From positions 682,001 to 746,000 of the forward strand of contig CAJFCJ010000012.1 of NCBI GenBank assembly GCA_904063045.1: 64,000 bases of DNA. The letters run 5' to 3'. This document shows, one piece after another, positions 37,654-50,828 of this stretch; position 1 is the first letter of the stretch, and every line of letters starts with the position of its first letter. Below the pieces are notes generated by a model. The model searched no databases. It had not been told where the DNA came from and saw only the letters and a program-made list of their open reading frames with translations. A program made the translations under genes and the position numbers. Origin of the DNA: Dimorphilus gyrociliatus (taxonomy: Eukaryota > Annelida > Polychaeta > Dinophilidae).

Positions 37654-38111
37654 TTTATTAGATTACTATTTTAGTATAAATTTCACATTAATTATTATTG
37701 TTTTTATTCAAATTTTATTGTTTCTCCTTAATTACAGCCTATGATATTTTCAAAATAAACAAAATGGTGATATTTTATATATTTTTTAATAGGATTACGA
37801 CAATTGTGTAGCTTTATTTTCTTTAAAAACTCTCTCCAATTATGCCTAATATCCATTGTTCTTATTAAATAAAATCCATGAAAGAAATCAGAAGCTTTAA
37901 GCAATATCGGTGGTTATAATTTAGACGATAGATGGCATATATTTCATTCTTAAACATCAGTCGGTACACTCTATTTCCGCTATTTTTCATGAAATTAATT
38001 CACGCGGAACTCGTAGCCAGACGAGTCTAAAAATCCAATATGTCGCCACTACATCTCTGAACAATAAACCCTTTCAAACTCGTTTAAAATTCTTTTTTCA
38101 AAAAATTAACT
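37654..38111. promoter_or_regulatory. Bidirectional promoter region between the glycine transporter and DIP2
   Basis: The 458 nt between two divergent start codons must hold both promoters or their 5' untranslated exons. It includes the word CGATAGATGGCA at 37926-37937, a further AGATGGC-type site, and locally raised GC content near 37960-38060. No clear TATA box was identified for either gene. Confidence 0.5.
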
Positions 38112-39178
38112 ATGGCTGACGATAATATAGAATATAGTAAATTACCTTTGGATATTCGGGCCAAATTAGCAGAACTGGATTTGGAATTGTCTGAAGGTAA
38201 ATTTTTTTTCACCCGGAAATTTAGGCGTTTATTTCTTTCATTTATTAATTTTTATGTCAAAAAAGCTAAAAGTAGTGATAATTTATGTGTATATCCAATA
38301 CAAGAGTAGTCCTGGGAACAAGGTTAAGAAAAACTCATTTTCTTTACAATATTCTTTGTTTATCTTTTTGGGATTTTGTTTACTTGTTGATAGTTTACTA
38401 TTTATTTTAACCTTTTAATTGCCGACAAGTTGTTCTAAAGGATCATATTATAGCTATAGTTTAACGAAACAAATGTGACAATCTACTTAAAAAACATTCC
38501 AAAAAAAACGTAACGAAAAATTTTACAGATGAATTCTTATTTGTAGAGATTGTTCATTATTTTCTTTAATTGATACTAATATGACCTTAGTAAGAGACGA
38601 AGAGAAGCAAGTTAATTTTATTCTATTTCTCTCTTTTGTCTTTTATATCTATAAAATGTATATAGCTGCAAAGATCCATTCGAGAAGAAATTATTCTTAA
38701 TTATATATTGTGGTGGTAAGAGAATTCTTTTTTTTTGTGAAAACTACATTGTAATTATATTCCTTCATGAAACAATTGTAAGAATTCCTATTTGCGATTA
38801 TGTTTGTTATTTAGGTTTGTGTTTTCATTCATCGAACAAAGATCTTTGGACTTTTGCTTAAAAATAAGACAAATGTACATATTGTATCACTTTTTTCTCT
38901 ATATCTTTACAATTTCGTAATGTTTGATATAGTTTTTACTAATTAGGTAACACTATGTTTTAGAAATAGCTTTATAGCAGTAAGTTTATTATTCTTCGTT
39001 ATTCATAAAAATTTTGTTTAGTCACATAACATTCATTTCTTCATTGACAAGTTATGTGGGCATTTACATAATAGTAACGTTATTGGTTGAAACTACAGTT
39101 GTAACAATAAGATAATATCTCTTTTTAAGCTAAATAGAGGCAAGATGTATTTAGAGGCAATTTCGTTAGATCACATGT

Positions 39179-39216
<38 letters not shown>

Positions 39217-42200
39217 TGTATATACAGTATATACTATTTTACTCCCTTCAAAATTCTTAGGCCTATGTAATCAATATTGATTGATTAAAAGCATCGTGAA
39301 GTTTAACAGAATTTTTTTGTTATTTTCAAAGAGTATCCATTTACCATGATTTTCATCAAAAAACGATTAAAATAGGATAAGAATAATCTCAAATAACTAG
39401 TATATTTTAATCAAAGAATTTCCCTCCTTTTATTTGAACTACTTAGACCAAATTTATAGGATAAGAGTAATATTAACAGGGGTCCAGTTGCCTATATCAT
39501 AAACTGTTTATAACGCCCTCTTTACTATCCAAGATCTATAAATATTGCCGGCTTGTGTTCTTTTGATTTGATAAATTCCTTTCTGGATATTCTCGTATAG
39601 AAATATATATTTCGAAGTGAATATAGGCTAATTAATAATAAAAACATATATTAAATATTTTATTAGACAAATAGAAACAGAGTAATTTAAGCTTGTAAGA
39701 CTAAAAGCAAGCTGATAATAGAAAGAAGAAAAACCTATTATTTTTTAAGTCGTTACAATGTCTATTATCAATATCGTTAACGGCTAGACTGAAATTGAAT
39801 CCTCTACAGTATTATTCGCTGATAAAAGTTTATTTTTAAATTCCTGACTTTCTTTTAATATTTAACAAGGTACACACCCAAAGTTAAATTTCTTTGCACT
39901 TCATACATTTGTCGATACATTTTACGATTACTTCTTCTCCGGGGAATGTTTTTTAGGAAATGAGTACTAATGACTAATATCTTATAACAGGAGATATCAC
40001 TCAAAAAGGATATGATAAAAAGAAAGCTAAACTGTTAGAAAATTATACAAAATATCCGGAAAATTTAACTGGTAAGTACTTGAAAAATATTCGCTATCTC
40101 TTGTCTTTTTTGTATGGAATGGTTAATTTAATGAAATTTTGCTTTTTATTGTTTATTTCGTAAGACTCATCAGAATAATATTCAATTAATCAAAAGAATA
40201 TGAAATTTACTTGAAAATTTAATTAATATTAGCATATCTATTTTGTTTCCAGCTTGTATTTATCTCAATAGATATGGGAATTAATTGCTTTACTTATCTT
40301 ACAATCTTTTCCAGCTGGAGGAGGAAGTAGTAGTTCTACTAGTAGTGGAGCGGCACCAGCAGCTGGTAGAAGACACAACAGAAGATTGACTCGAGAAGAT
40401 CACCGCTATCACTCTGGTTGGTAATTTCATATATTAAACTTAGTTGAAACGTTGTTGTTACTTTATTTATAAAAATTGTTCAGGCGACCAGCATGGAGGT
40501 ATGAGTAAAACTTTTGGTTCCAATATTTTTTGATTTATATTTTTTAGAACAATTATTTTTTTTTTGCTTGAAATTATATTTATACTTTTTTTTTCTGCAT
40601 ATAATGAGAAACTCAGATTAAATTTAAAAGAGATTTTTTTCCTAAGTTCTTTTATTTTGTCGATTATTGTTATCGTATAAAAAAAAACAACAAAAAAAAA
40701 TTTTATATGTAAACTTATATAAGAAACAATGAGCTAATTATAAAATGTTTCTATCAAAATAGAGTTCGTGCTTTGAGAGTAATTCTACCAAAAAATAAGA
40801 AAGTAATTTAAACAAATTCATTGGCATCTTTAACCAAAAGAACAATGACAACGTATAAAAAGAGGGGTCTTTGTTCTTTTGTTAAAAGTCTTTAACCTAA
40901 ATTTTTTATTTTTACCTTAATCAGCAGTAAATATTCCTGAGTTCCTTGTTGACATTTATATTACCTAACAGTTTTCAATCAAATTTTTGGTGACAGTTCT
41001 TGGGAAATGGAATTAATTATTCACATAGTACCCATAGACATCCCATTTTTTAAATAGAAGAACTGTTGTATTCCCAAAGATATGTTATCTACAATGAAAT
41101 TTTTAATAATTTAAAAAGAGAAACTTGGATTACTAATAGCTGAACTTACAATGTTTTTTTTTTTCTTAAATAAGTTACAACGAATATTTCAATTAATAAT
41201 AGGAATTAACCTTGAAATTTTGCTGTAGTTTTTTTGTCGTTTACTACTTAAGATAATTCTATTAAATAATGTTTTTACTGATATCCCAACAATAATTTAA
41301 TTAACCGATTGTTTAAACAAGACATTTGAAAATGTAAGTTTTATTCAGGCTGCCTAGATCAAAGTTTTTGACAGAATAATAAAAATCAGGTACAGTTAAT
41401 ATTCGATTATATAATTTGTCTCGGATTTAAAAAAGGTTGTGGAACACATTTATTTGAAAATTTATCAAAATATTTTACTTATTTTTTTTAGAACAATCAA
41501 TACTCTCATGCACCTTCTCAAAGCAGATGTCATAATTTTAATAAATTTACTCCTATTTGTCTATTTCAGAAATAAGACAAGAGGCCGTTAAAAAAGCATT
41601 GGCCCAGTTTAAACACGATCAAAAGATACCCATGCCTTCGAAGAGACATTCGAACCAGGCTGCGGTGGGGGACCAGGCTAGAAGAGTAACTGGGAATAAT
41701 GACCCTCCTTTACCAACATCAACAAGACCAGTATCAGGTAGGTTCACCATTTTCAAAAATAAAATCATAAATTGTTCAAATCCTCAAGTCAATACACATA
41801 AAAAGACAAATATCTTTCACCTACTTTCGGTTATTAGCCTTGATTAGCTTGCGAGAGAAATATAGGCTCTCATTCCACATACCAAATTGGCACTAGCAAA
41901 TGATTTTTAGAATTCAAAAGTCTTCTTTCATTTATTTCTTATTATTTGCTTTATTTGTTTTGATATACTGCTATATTAACGTATTACGGTGAATTACACT
42001 TATTACTATGGCATTATGAATAGGACTGTACAGTTGACCGTTCCACTTTTGCGGTTCATTGCTACGCTAACAATAGAAGTACCAGATAATTATATAGTGA
42101 TTTGCATTTTTGGGCGTGGCCGTAACAATAAAAACCTTCTACAGTAGCCTATGGTAAAATTAATTGACGACAAAGGCAAAACTAACCTATTTCGTAATAC

Positions 42201-45200
42201 TTATGTTCTATGACATCAGTAGATTGCTAAATTAATCGTGTTGGCCAGACACCATTGGCTTTCAAATATATACTTGATGCTTGGGGAATAATCATTCACG
42301 GATTAAAAATTCACTGACAAATAACGTTGAATAGTTCCAACGTGTTGTTAATGCAGTTTAACATAAAAGTGATGTGCTGTATATAATGGAATTTTAAGCG
42401 ATGTTCTATTTAATAAATGTGAATAATTTTTAACTCTTTGTTTAATAGAGTCGTCATCAGAGGAAGACGAGGTATTCGACCGAAAATCTCCTCCAAAAGA
42501 AAATAGAAAATGTATGATATTAGTATATATATTTTATATATATTTCAATTGTATAAAATTTACTTATAAAAATAGCAAATTCTGGTCATCATCCTCGCCA
42601 TAATTACGTAAATATGGCTGGGAGCTCTGCTCAGACAGCTTTATCTCAAATAATGCAACAATGTATGTATAAGCTCCATTAACACTCTTTGGTTATTATG
42701 ATAAAATTTCTAATTATTAGCAACTCCACCGCAAATACCGCCTATAACAGATCCTATAGAGTCAGGTATGTAGATATATATAAACATATACAAACCTTTA
42801 TATGGAAAGGGAATCTCCAATGAAAACTTGCGCTCTTTCGCACTCTTTGAATATTGCACTTTATTCTCACATTGATTTACTAAATGTGTAAGCTGTCAAA
42901 AATTATAAAGTCGCATGGGACTTTTAAGCAGTTACATTCTGTGTATAATGATTTACTCCCTTCTCCAATAACAAATAACTTTGTTTGTCGAACATTCTGA
43001 AAGCCAAGATATTACTTACCACTTATTTAGCTAAAAAGAGCAATAAGTTCATTGGAATTCCTCTAAACTCGAATAACAGCTTCAATTCAAAAATCTAATG
43101 CTTTTTTCGTTCGCTTTCACAACGCCAACTTGTTCGGTATGTTTATGTGTTGAAATACTATGCATGCTTGTTGTATTATATGAAACAAAATCCTCCTTGC
43201 CTCTGTTTTCTTCAAAACTAAAATGAAAACATATAGCGGAAGAATCACAACCATCTTCTTGCCCATCAGAATCACCTCCTTCCCCTCCTTCGAAAAATAT
43301 AGGAGATACTGATCGTCCTGAGTCTCCCCAGCAACAGCCACTTTATGAAAACACTCGGCCAGTAAAAGTGTTGGAACATCATTCTCAATTATCTAGACCG
43401 AAAGAGCGAGAGGAACGTCCTGTTCCGGCTCCAAGAAGAATAAACGAATCATCTTCTCCAGATAATTTAAGTGGTGGAGCTGGTGCTGCCGCTTTAGCTA
43501 GTTCAGGAGTTGCCTACGCACAATTAGAACGTCCTACTGATTTATCAGAGAAGAAAAGAGAGAAAAGAAGAAGAAATCAATTGCGATCAATTGACGAGGC
43601 TAAAGATCTAAACTCTTTAACATCTTCTGCGTCGTCTAGTCCGAGAAATATAAGCGTATTGCCGGTCACCTCTCTTATGCAAGCTAAGCAGCAAGTAGCT
43701 GATGTTGTTCAGGATTCAACTCCAAGAAGTTCAGGTGAATGGTCTCTTAATAACACTGCTAGAGCAGATGATTTTTTTAAGTATTTCGCTTGCCCCTTAA
43801 ATCGGAATGTATATTGGTTATCCCAAACCTCTTTCCAAATTCAAACGTTCTTAACTAAGAGCTTAAGATAATGTTAAACGTTGGTTGTTTGCTTTATAAT
43901 TACCTACAGCCCTCAAATCAAGCGTTAACTCTTGTAATATCTCAGAAGTAGGAAATGTTATTTCAAATTGATTTTCTAGGTACCACTTCGTTTGACAGTA
44001 CCTCTCTTCTGAGTAAATGTTTCAAAACTTATGTCCATTAATAGGAAGGGTTGCACTGTCTAAAAAGCGCTCAACTTTTGGTTTTATACTTCTCCGATTC
44101 CTGCTTCCTTTAAATTTATATTAGATTGATATGTCTACACTTTTGTGGCTCAGCCGTAAACATAACCGAAATTTAAACTCTTAGCTTGCTCTTTATCACT
44201 TGAAAAGTAATTTTAAGATGCTAGATGATTTTTCTTAATTTATAACACCCTCATTTGTAGTAAATTAATAAAGATATCATGCACCATGGCTAACTTGTCT
44301 CATCAAAACATTTAACTCTAGCCTTTTTAACATAAATTCTTTAACTAATAAACAAATGTAATAAACTTTTTATGTTATGTTAAAATAGTCCTACAAGCAT
44401 CACAACCCCCTGATGTTACTAATAATACAAGCTCAGCCGGAAGTGGAAGATTAGCTCCCCATCTGTCTTCAGTTCGAGGTGTCCCAAATCTTGATTTAGA
44501 AAGTGGAGACGGTAATTGAAAATTTTTTTCTCTTTAAGATTTTCAATCAAACTAATTCGTCTTTCTTTAACGTACTAGTTTTGAAATTAAGCAGAATTTC
44601 ATCGAAAATTCAAAATTTGTGTGAAACTCTAAAGGTGAGTTTGCATGAGAGTCGAGCTATATAAAGTACATATTCGAAAGTTGTAAGATTATTTTCAGGC
44701 CAAGATATTAATGTAACAAATGATAATAGTATAAATAAAAAAATAAATTATTACTCGGAAAAATTCACCGCAATGAGATCAATCCCTACCTTGTACATAG
44801 GCGAAATAGATTTATAATAAGACAAAAATATTTTAGAAGCCAAAGCGTCGCCCTTTACCCGACTACTTTATAGATGAGGATGAGGCAGTTTTAGAACGTA
44901 AGTAACACGAAACCGATTTCATTGTATTCATAAAACAACAGCGACCGAAACGTAGAGACGTTACTGAATTCTTTAAAGACGAAGATGATTTGGAGAGTAA
45001 GAACATCTTTATCTGTTATTGTTCTAATTTTGCAATGCTGCTTATGTAATCATTGAAAGAGTATAAATTGACCGAAATGACTTTTTTCTGAAAACAGTTA
45101 ATGTTTCAAAACCATCTCTATTTTATTGATATGAAAACAACCTACTATATGCATGCTAACACTTTCGATTTCTATATTTCTCTTATATTACAAGAGTCTC

Positions 45201-48200
45201 TGCGTTGAGGATGTTGTTATAAAGAATGCTGAATATTTTATAGCACGATTTATCTTTGTGCAGCAATTTTTCAATTTGTTTCAATTATATAGCTCCAGCA
45301 TTAGATCCGACTGCACCCAAACCTGACGGACCGCAAGTTATTCCAATAGAAGGAAATCAGCTCATTGTACCTTCAAGTTTACAAAGGAGAAACTTAGAGT
45401 CATCACTTCATCGATATGGAACGGGAATGCCAAAAACTACTGCCATTAGTGTTCTAGATAGCAGTGGAAGGGCTTTCGGCACCATAACCTATGGTATGTA
45501 TTTGTTATCCATTTATCTACTTGATTTAATTATTTAATAACTTCATAAACAGGAAAATTACTTACTAGAGTCAACAAATTAGCTTACAATCTTTTGCGAA
45601 TTGGTTCAAAATCGAATCCTTTACTTAAACCAGAAGACACAGTTGCCCTTGTTTATCCGAACAACGATGCACTTTCATTTATTTGTGCCTTCTATGCTTG
45701 CTTGACGGCAAACTTAGTTCCAGTTCCAATCGAAGTTCCGTTGTCGAAGCGAGACGCTGGTTGTCAGAATATAGGATTTCTACTTGGTAGTCTAAATGTT
45801 AAAGTTGCAATTACTTCGGATGCTTGTCACAAAGGATTGCCTAAAAATCCAAACGGTGAAGTGATAACATTCAGAGGCTGGCCTAGACTGCATTGGTTTG
45901 TCTCAGAACATTTAAGTAAACCTGGTAAAGACTGGAATCCACCTGCAAGATTGCAAGATCACGCTCCAGCTTATATTGAAGTAAGATAATTTTAATAGTC
46001 TTTTATTTGCTATAATTTCATAGTATTCTTTATCTTCTTAGTATACACACGATAAAGATGGAAGTGTCCTTGGTGTTACTCACACAAGAGCATCAATGTT
46101 AGCACACTGTAGAGCCTTATCGGTTGCAGCAAACTACACTGAAGGTAGTGATGAAAGTTAAAGTTATTACTGCGAAATAGTTAACGCTTAATTCTATTTT
46201 GCAGGTGAAACAATGGTCTGCGTTTTAGATTTTAAAAGAGATCTTGGTTTATGGCATTCAGTTTTGACTGTGAGTTAAAAATGATTATATTTGATGTTCA
46301 ATTGCAAATTATTTTAAATATTTCAGAGTATATATAATGGAATGCACGTTATTTTTATTCCATATCAATTAATGAAATCTGATCCAGCTTCCTGGTTGAA
46401 GATGGTCACTAAATATAAAGGTATGATTTTAGTAATTATAAAAATTAGCAATTTGTTTTTTAATTTAATTTTGATTTTTTACAGCAACTATTGCTCTAGT
46501 TAAATCTAGAGATATGCATTGGGCATTACTGGCAACCAAGGATCATAAAGATATTAATTTACAATCTCTTAGATTTTTACTGGTTGCTGATGGATCAAAT
46601 CCATGTTAGATATAGATTTATACTAATTAATATAAATCTAAATATATTTTTTCTATAGGGTCTCTAACTTCCTGCGATTCTTTCACGAAGCATTTTTCAA
46701 GATATAATTTGAAAGAAGAAGCCGTTTGTCCGTCGGGTAGTAGCCCCGAAGCGTTAACTATTTGCATGAGACGCCCCTCTAGATCGGAAAGTTCATCATC
46801 GAATAGTAATACAACTGGTAGGGGAGTACTATCGATGAAAGGGCTATCGCATGGCGTTGTTAGAGTGGATAGTGATAGTAGTTATACTTCGCTAGCATTA
46901 CAAGATTGCGGCGTTATTTTAGATGGAGCTTCTTTGGCTATTGTATCTATTGATAATCAGCCAATTTTATGTAAAGCTGACGAAGTCGGTGAGCTCTGCA
47001 TTTCCGCGCCATACACAGCTCACTCTTACTGGGGACTTTCTGGAAAATCATCTAAAACTTTTGAAGTAGTACCCCTTTTAGAAGATGGAACACCTGCGGT
47101 TCCAAATCAAAAATTTGTCAGATCTGGTGCGTATTTATAAAAACATTCTTTAAAGCGGCTAATAAGTTTTCTTCATTTTTAGGATTGCTCGGTTTTGTTG
47201 GTCCTGAAGCCTTAATATTTGTCTGTGGTAGCAGAGATGGATTAATGACTGTCGGAAATCGAAGGCATAATACTGATGATATTATAGCAACAGTATTAGC
47301 TGTAACTCCTGCCCAAGGAAATTTTATATACAGAGGACGAATTGCCGTCTTTTCTATCAGAGTTTTAAGGGATGAGAGAATAGTGATAGTAGCAGAACAA
47401 AAACCTGATGCTAATGAAGACGAGGTATAGTTAAACATTTGCTTCTTCAAAATTGTTAGCTAATTATTAATATACATATACTCAAAACAGAGCTTTAAAT
47501 GGATGAGCCAGGTTCTCCAAGCCGTCGATGCAATTCATAATGTCGGAGTATACTGTCTTGCTTTAGTTCCAGCTAATTGCCTACCGAAAGTAAGATTTAG
47601 AACAAATAACATTTATTATTATAAAGGTCACTTCTAATCAACAAAATTTAGACTGCACTGGGGGGTATTCATGTCCACGAGACAAGAAGACGATTCATTG
47701 ATGGAAATTTGCATCCAGCATGTGTACTTATGTCTCCTCACACTTGTGTTACAAACTTGCCGAAACCGAGAGAGCATCATCCTGGTAAGTTTTATTTCCC
47801 TCTGCATGCATTTATTCAAAATGTTTAATGCTGTGATTTTAAATTTTTTACATATATTCCTCTTCAGACGGTATATTTCTGTGTTATCTGTCAAGTTTAG
47901 AAAGTTATTGTCAAAGTGGAACCACCTTTATTTTTTGTTCTAATAATTTTTTCCTTTTCGAGATATTAGTATTCTAGTAGTCCTATATTTTTTGATAATA
48001 CTATATTTTCAAGCTTTTATAAAACCTTATAAATTGAGAGTTTATAAGAAACAGTTTTGTCTGTTGTTCAAATCTTTATGATCTTATTTTAATATTTTGA
48101 TATTACTTTCAGATGTCGGACCTTCAGCAATGTTTGTAGGAAATATTGTTCAGGGTGCTCGACTTGCTCAAGCCCAGGGCAGAGAATTACCTAAGGAAGA

Positions 48201-50352
48201 CGATAACTCAACTAATGTAATTGTTTTTAAATTGTATAATTTTTCATATGAGTAATATTTTTAAAATTTTTAGAATTTCCTATCTGAAATCCTGCGAAAT
48301 CGTGCTCAGCAACATCCGGACCATGTACTCTTTACTTTAAAAACTTCTAAGAACGACTCAGAAAAGTTAACTTGCTCTCAACTTCACAAAAAAGCGGAGA
48401 GAATCGCTTGTGTTTTAACAGACAAGAATAAATTAGTAGCTACCGATTTAGTTGCGTTAATGTTTCATCCAGGAATTGATCTAATAGCCTCATTCTATGG
48501 CTGTTTATACGCTGGTGTCGTTCCTGTTGTTGTTAGGCCACCTAACGAACGTAACATTCCAACCACACTCCCTACAGCAAAAATGGTAGTGGAGGTCTCT
48601 AAATCTAAGCTTTTGTTGACAAATGGTGCCGTAGTCAAACTATTAAGGTCAAAGGAGGCATCATCTGTTGTAAATGTTAAACAATGGCCACCCATAGTTG
48701 ATGTCGATGATTTAGCAAAAAAGAGAGTGTCTTCGGTTTATCGTGCACCAAGCAATGAATTAACTTGCTACGTTGATTTTTCGGTGTCGACTACTGGTAT
48801 GTTAGCTGGAGTTAAAATTTCTCATGGAGCAGCATCTAGTCTGTGCAGAGCAATCAAATTGCAATGCGAATTATATCCAGCAAGAGAAGTTTGCATCTGT
48901 TTAGACCCGTACTGCGGTCTAGGATTAGTCCTGTGGTGTTTGTCAAGGTACCAAAATCATTGAATATCTAAACGTGCCGAGCATAAATATTTACTTCTTT
49001 CCCTTCAGTATTTATTCTGGCCATCGATCTATTTTGATACCGCCTTCCGAAATTGAGCATTCGCCGCAGCTCTGGATGACAGCATTAAGCCAAAATCAAA
49101 GTAAATTGAATCTATTTATTGTCCTTTGAGTGAAATTTTAAAATCTGCTAACATTACTTTGTAGTTCGCGATACGTTCTGTTCGTATGGAGTTATGGATT
49201 TGTGTACTAAAGGTCTCGGTGGCCCATCAAATACGATTCAAACAATGATAAAGCACGGCGTTAATTTATCGTCTGTCCGAACAATGTGTGTTATTGCGGA
49301 AGAACGACCCCGCATTAAGCTAATGTCTGCATTCACTGCTCTATTCTCTGCGCTTAAATTGAATCCAAGAGCAGTTAGCACAAGTTTTGGTTGTAGAGTT
49401 AACGTGGGTGTAAATCTTCAAGGAGCTTCTAGTCCAGACCCTACACAGGTGTATGTTGATTTGAAAGCCTTGAGAAACGATAGGGTGGCTTTAGTTGAGA
49501 AGGGCAGTCCACACTCTCTCTGCGTTCTTGAATCGGCTAAACTATTACCAGGTGTAAAGGTTGTTATCGCTAATCCTGAAACAAAGGGACAATGCGCAGA
49601 CTCCCACTTAGGAGAGGTAAGATTTATCAGTACAATTTTCTTCTTTATCACTATCTGCGTTTTCATTAAACAGATTTGGGTATCAAGCCCTCATAATTCC
49701 TCTGGATATACTGTTATTCAAGGAGATATTCAAGAAGGGGCAATTCACACAGATCATTTCGAATCGAAATTAGCTACTGGTGACGTTTATACAACATTTG
49801 CTCGAACTGGATATTTAGGATTTGTGAAAAGAACGGAGATGACACAAAGTGATGGAGGTAAGTTATAAAGGAAATAGTACCTTACTATTAAACCCAATCA
49901 AATATTTTGTTTTTCCACAGAACGCCACGACGCACTCTTTGTTCTTGGAAGCTTAGAAGAAACGCTTATCATGAGGGGAATGCGCTATCACCCTATCGAT
50001 ATAGAAGAAAGTATATTGAGATGCCATCGAAAGATATGCGAATGGTATAGTATTGTTTTATTTGCTAAGATAACGTCTTATCGGCAAATTTTTTTCTAGC
50101 GCCGTATTTACCTGGACCAATCTACTAGTCGTAGTAGCTGAATTAGATGGACAAGAAAACGAGGCAATAGACTTAGTACCCTTAATCACTAATGCTGTTT
50201 TAGAAGAACACTATTTAATTGTTGGAGTTGTTGTGATTGTTGATCCGGGAGTGGTACCAATTAATTCCAGGGGTGAAAAGCAACGCATGCATTTGCGTGA
50301 TGGATTTTTAAATGATCAATTAGATCCAATCTATGTCAGTTATAATATGTGA
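38112..50352 (+). CDS. DIP2: DIP2 (disco-interacting protein 2) homolog
   Basis: DIP2 proteins have an N-terminal DMAP1-binding domain and two adenylate-forming (FAAL-like) domains, and act in lipid metabolism and neuronal morphology. Exons: 38112-38196, 39991-40071, 40315-40416, 40484-40498, 41570-41737, 42449-42511, 42576-42662, 42721-42765, 43237-43734, 44389-44511, 44579-44634, then 44840-44897 or 44942-44996, 45293-45493, 45553-45980, 46042-46144, 46205-46269, 46327-46420, 46485-46604, 46659-47126, 47183-47424, 47491-47589, 47652-47784, 48113-48216, 48274-48947, 49009-49100, 49165-49616, 49674-49857, 49921-50044, 50100-50352. They sum to about 1738 aa in frame. The start MADDNIEY...LAELDLELSEGDITQKGY matches vertebrate DIP2, as do VPVPIEVPLSKRDAG (first domain), LDFSVSTTG-type VDFSVSTTGMLAGVK (second) and the end GEKQRMHLRDGF...PIYVSYNM. 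AATAAA is at 50567-50572. The disordered N-terminal part uses many small symmetric exons, so isoforms are likely. Confidence 0.96.
39183..39229. repeat. DIP2: (TA)n run ending in a TATACTGTATATACAGTATA inverted repeat
   Basis: In DIP2 intron 1, a TA run of about 32 nt leads into TATACTGTATATACAGTATA, a perfect inverted repeat. The same half-site occurs beside other TA tracts in this window. Confidence 0.85.
40484..40498 (+). other. DIP2: 15-nt microexon of DIP2
   Basis: Between a CAG acceptor at 40481-40483 and a GTATGAG donor at 40499, the exon adds five residues (GDQHG after completing a split Gly codon). It starts and ends in phase 1 and so can be skipped without frame change. It is supported by splice sites and phase only, not by homology. 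Confidence 0.6.
44837..44897 (+). other. DIP2: DIP2 alternative exon 12a
   Basis: Encodes PKRRPLPDYFIDEDEAVLE plus one base. It is preceded by TAGAAG, a tandem (NAGNAG) acceptor that can start the exon at 44837 (adding a Lys) or 44840, and followed by the donor GTAAGT. It begins in phase 0 and ends in phase 1, the same as exon 12b. The peptide corresponds to the conserved RPKRPPLKEFFVDDFEELLE-type stretch of animal DIP2. Confidence 0.75.
44942..44996 (+). other. DIP2: DIP2 alternative exon 12b
   Basis: Encodes RPKRRDVTEFFKDEDDLE plus one base, between a CAG acceptor (44939-44941) and the donor GTAAGA. It is homologous to exon 12a and has the same entry and exit phases. Joining 12a to 12b gives CCG ACC GAA ACG TAG, an immediate stop, and the 44-nt gap between them is the shortest intron-like interval seen in the window, so the two should be used one at a time. 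Confidence 0.75.
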
Positions 50353-50828
50353 AACCTGAACTTTTTTTAAGTATATTAGGAAGGTTTGTAAAGCTTTTTG
50401 TATGTTAATTTCTGGTTTCTTTAATCTTTTATAAAATATGAAATTTGTATATAAAATAAGTTTATTTTTGCATCATCGTTCGCTTTGAGTTTTTTCCTTT
50501 CCAGTGTGTTGAATATATTCTAAGAAGACTAGTCATATCTGTAAATCAAAGTTTAAGCAGATAAGAAATAAATCTTACTTATGCAAATGTTTTGACTTGA
50601 TTAATGTTTGATATTTTTTGTTTGAATGTAGAATTGCAATAGAATAAAAGCGTTCATATATGAAAGTGTCAATGTATTAAGTGTACTTTTCATGATTAAT
50701 TTAATGTATTCAAGCTTTTTTCTTTCATAGAAAAAATTTTAAAGTAGATTATGCTTTTTAAGTTTAATCTATGTTTTATTATGTGAGAGTAACGTCTACA
50801 CTTTTTCTTTTTACATAAACATTACCTT

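Noticed and set aside
39212-39231. LexA/SOS-box-like palindrome (TATACTGTATATACAGTATA)
   Set aside because: The spacing between CTG and CAG is shorter than in a bacterial SOS box, the DNA is eukaryotic, and the same word occurs beside many TA repeats.
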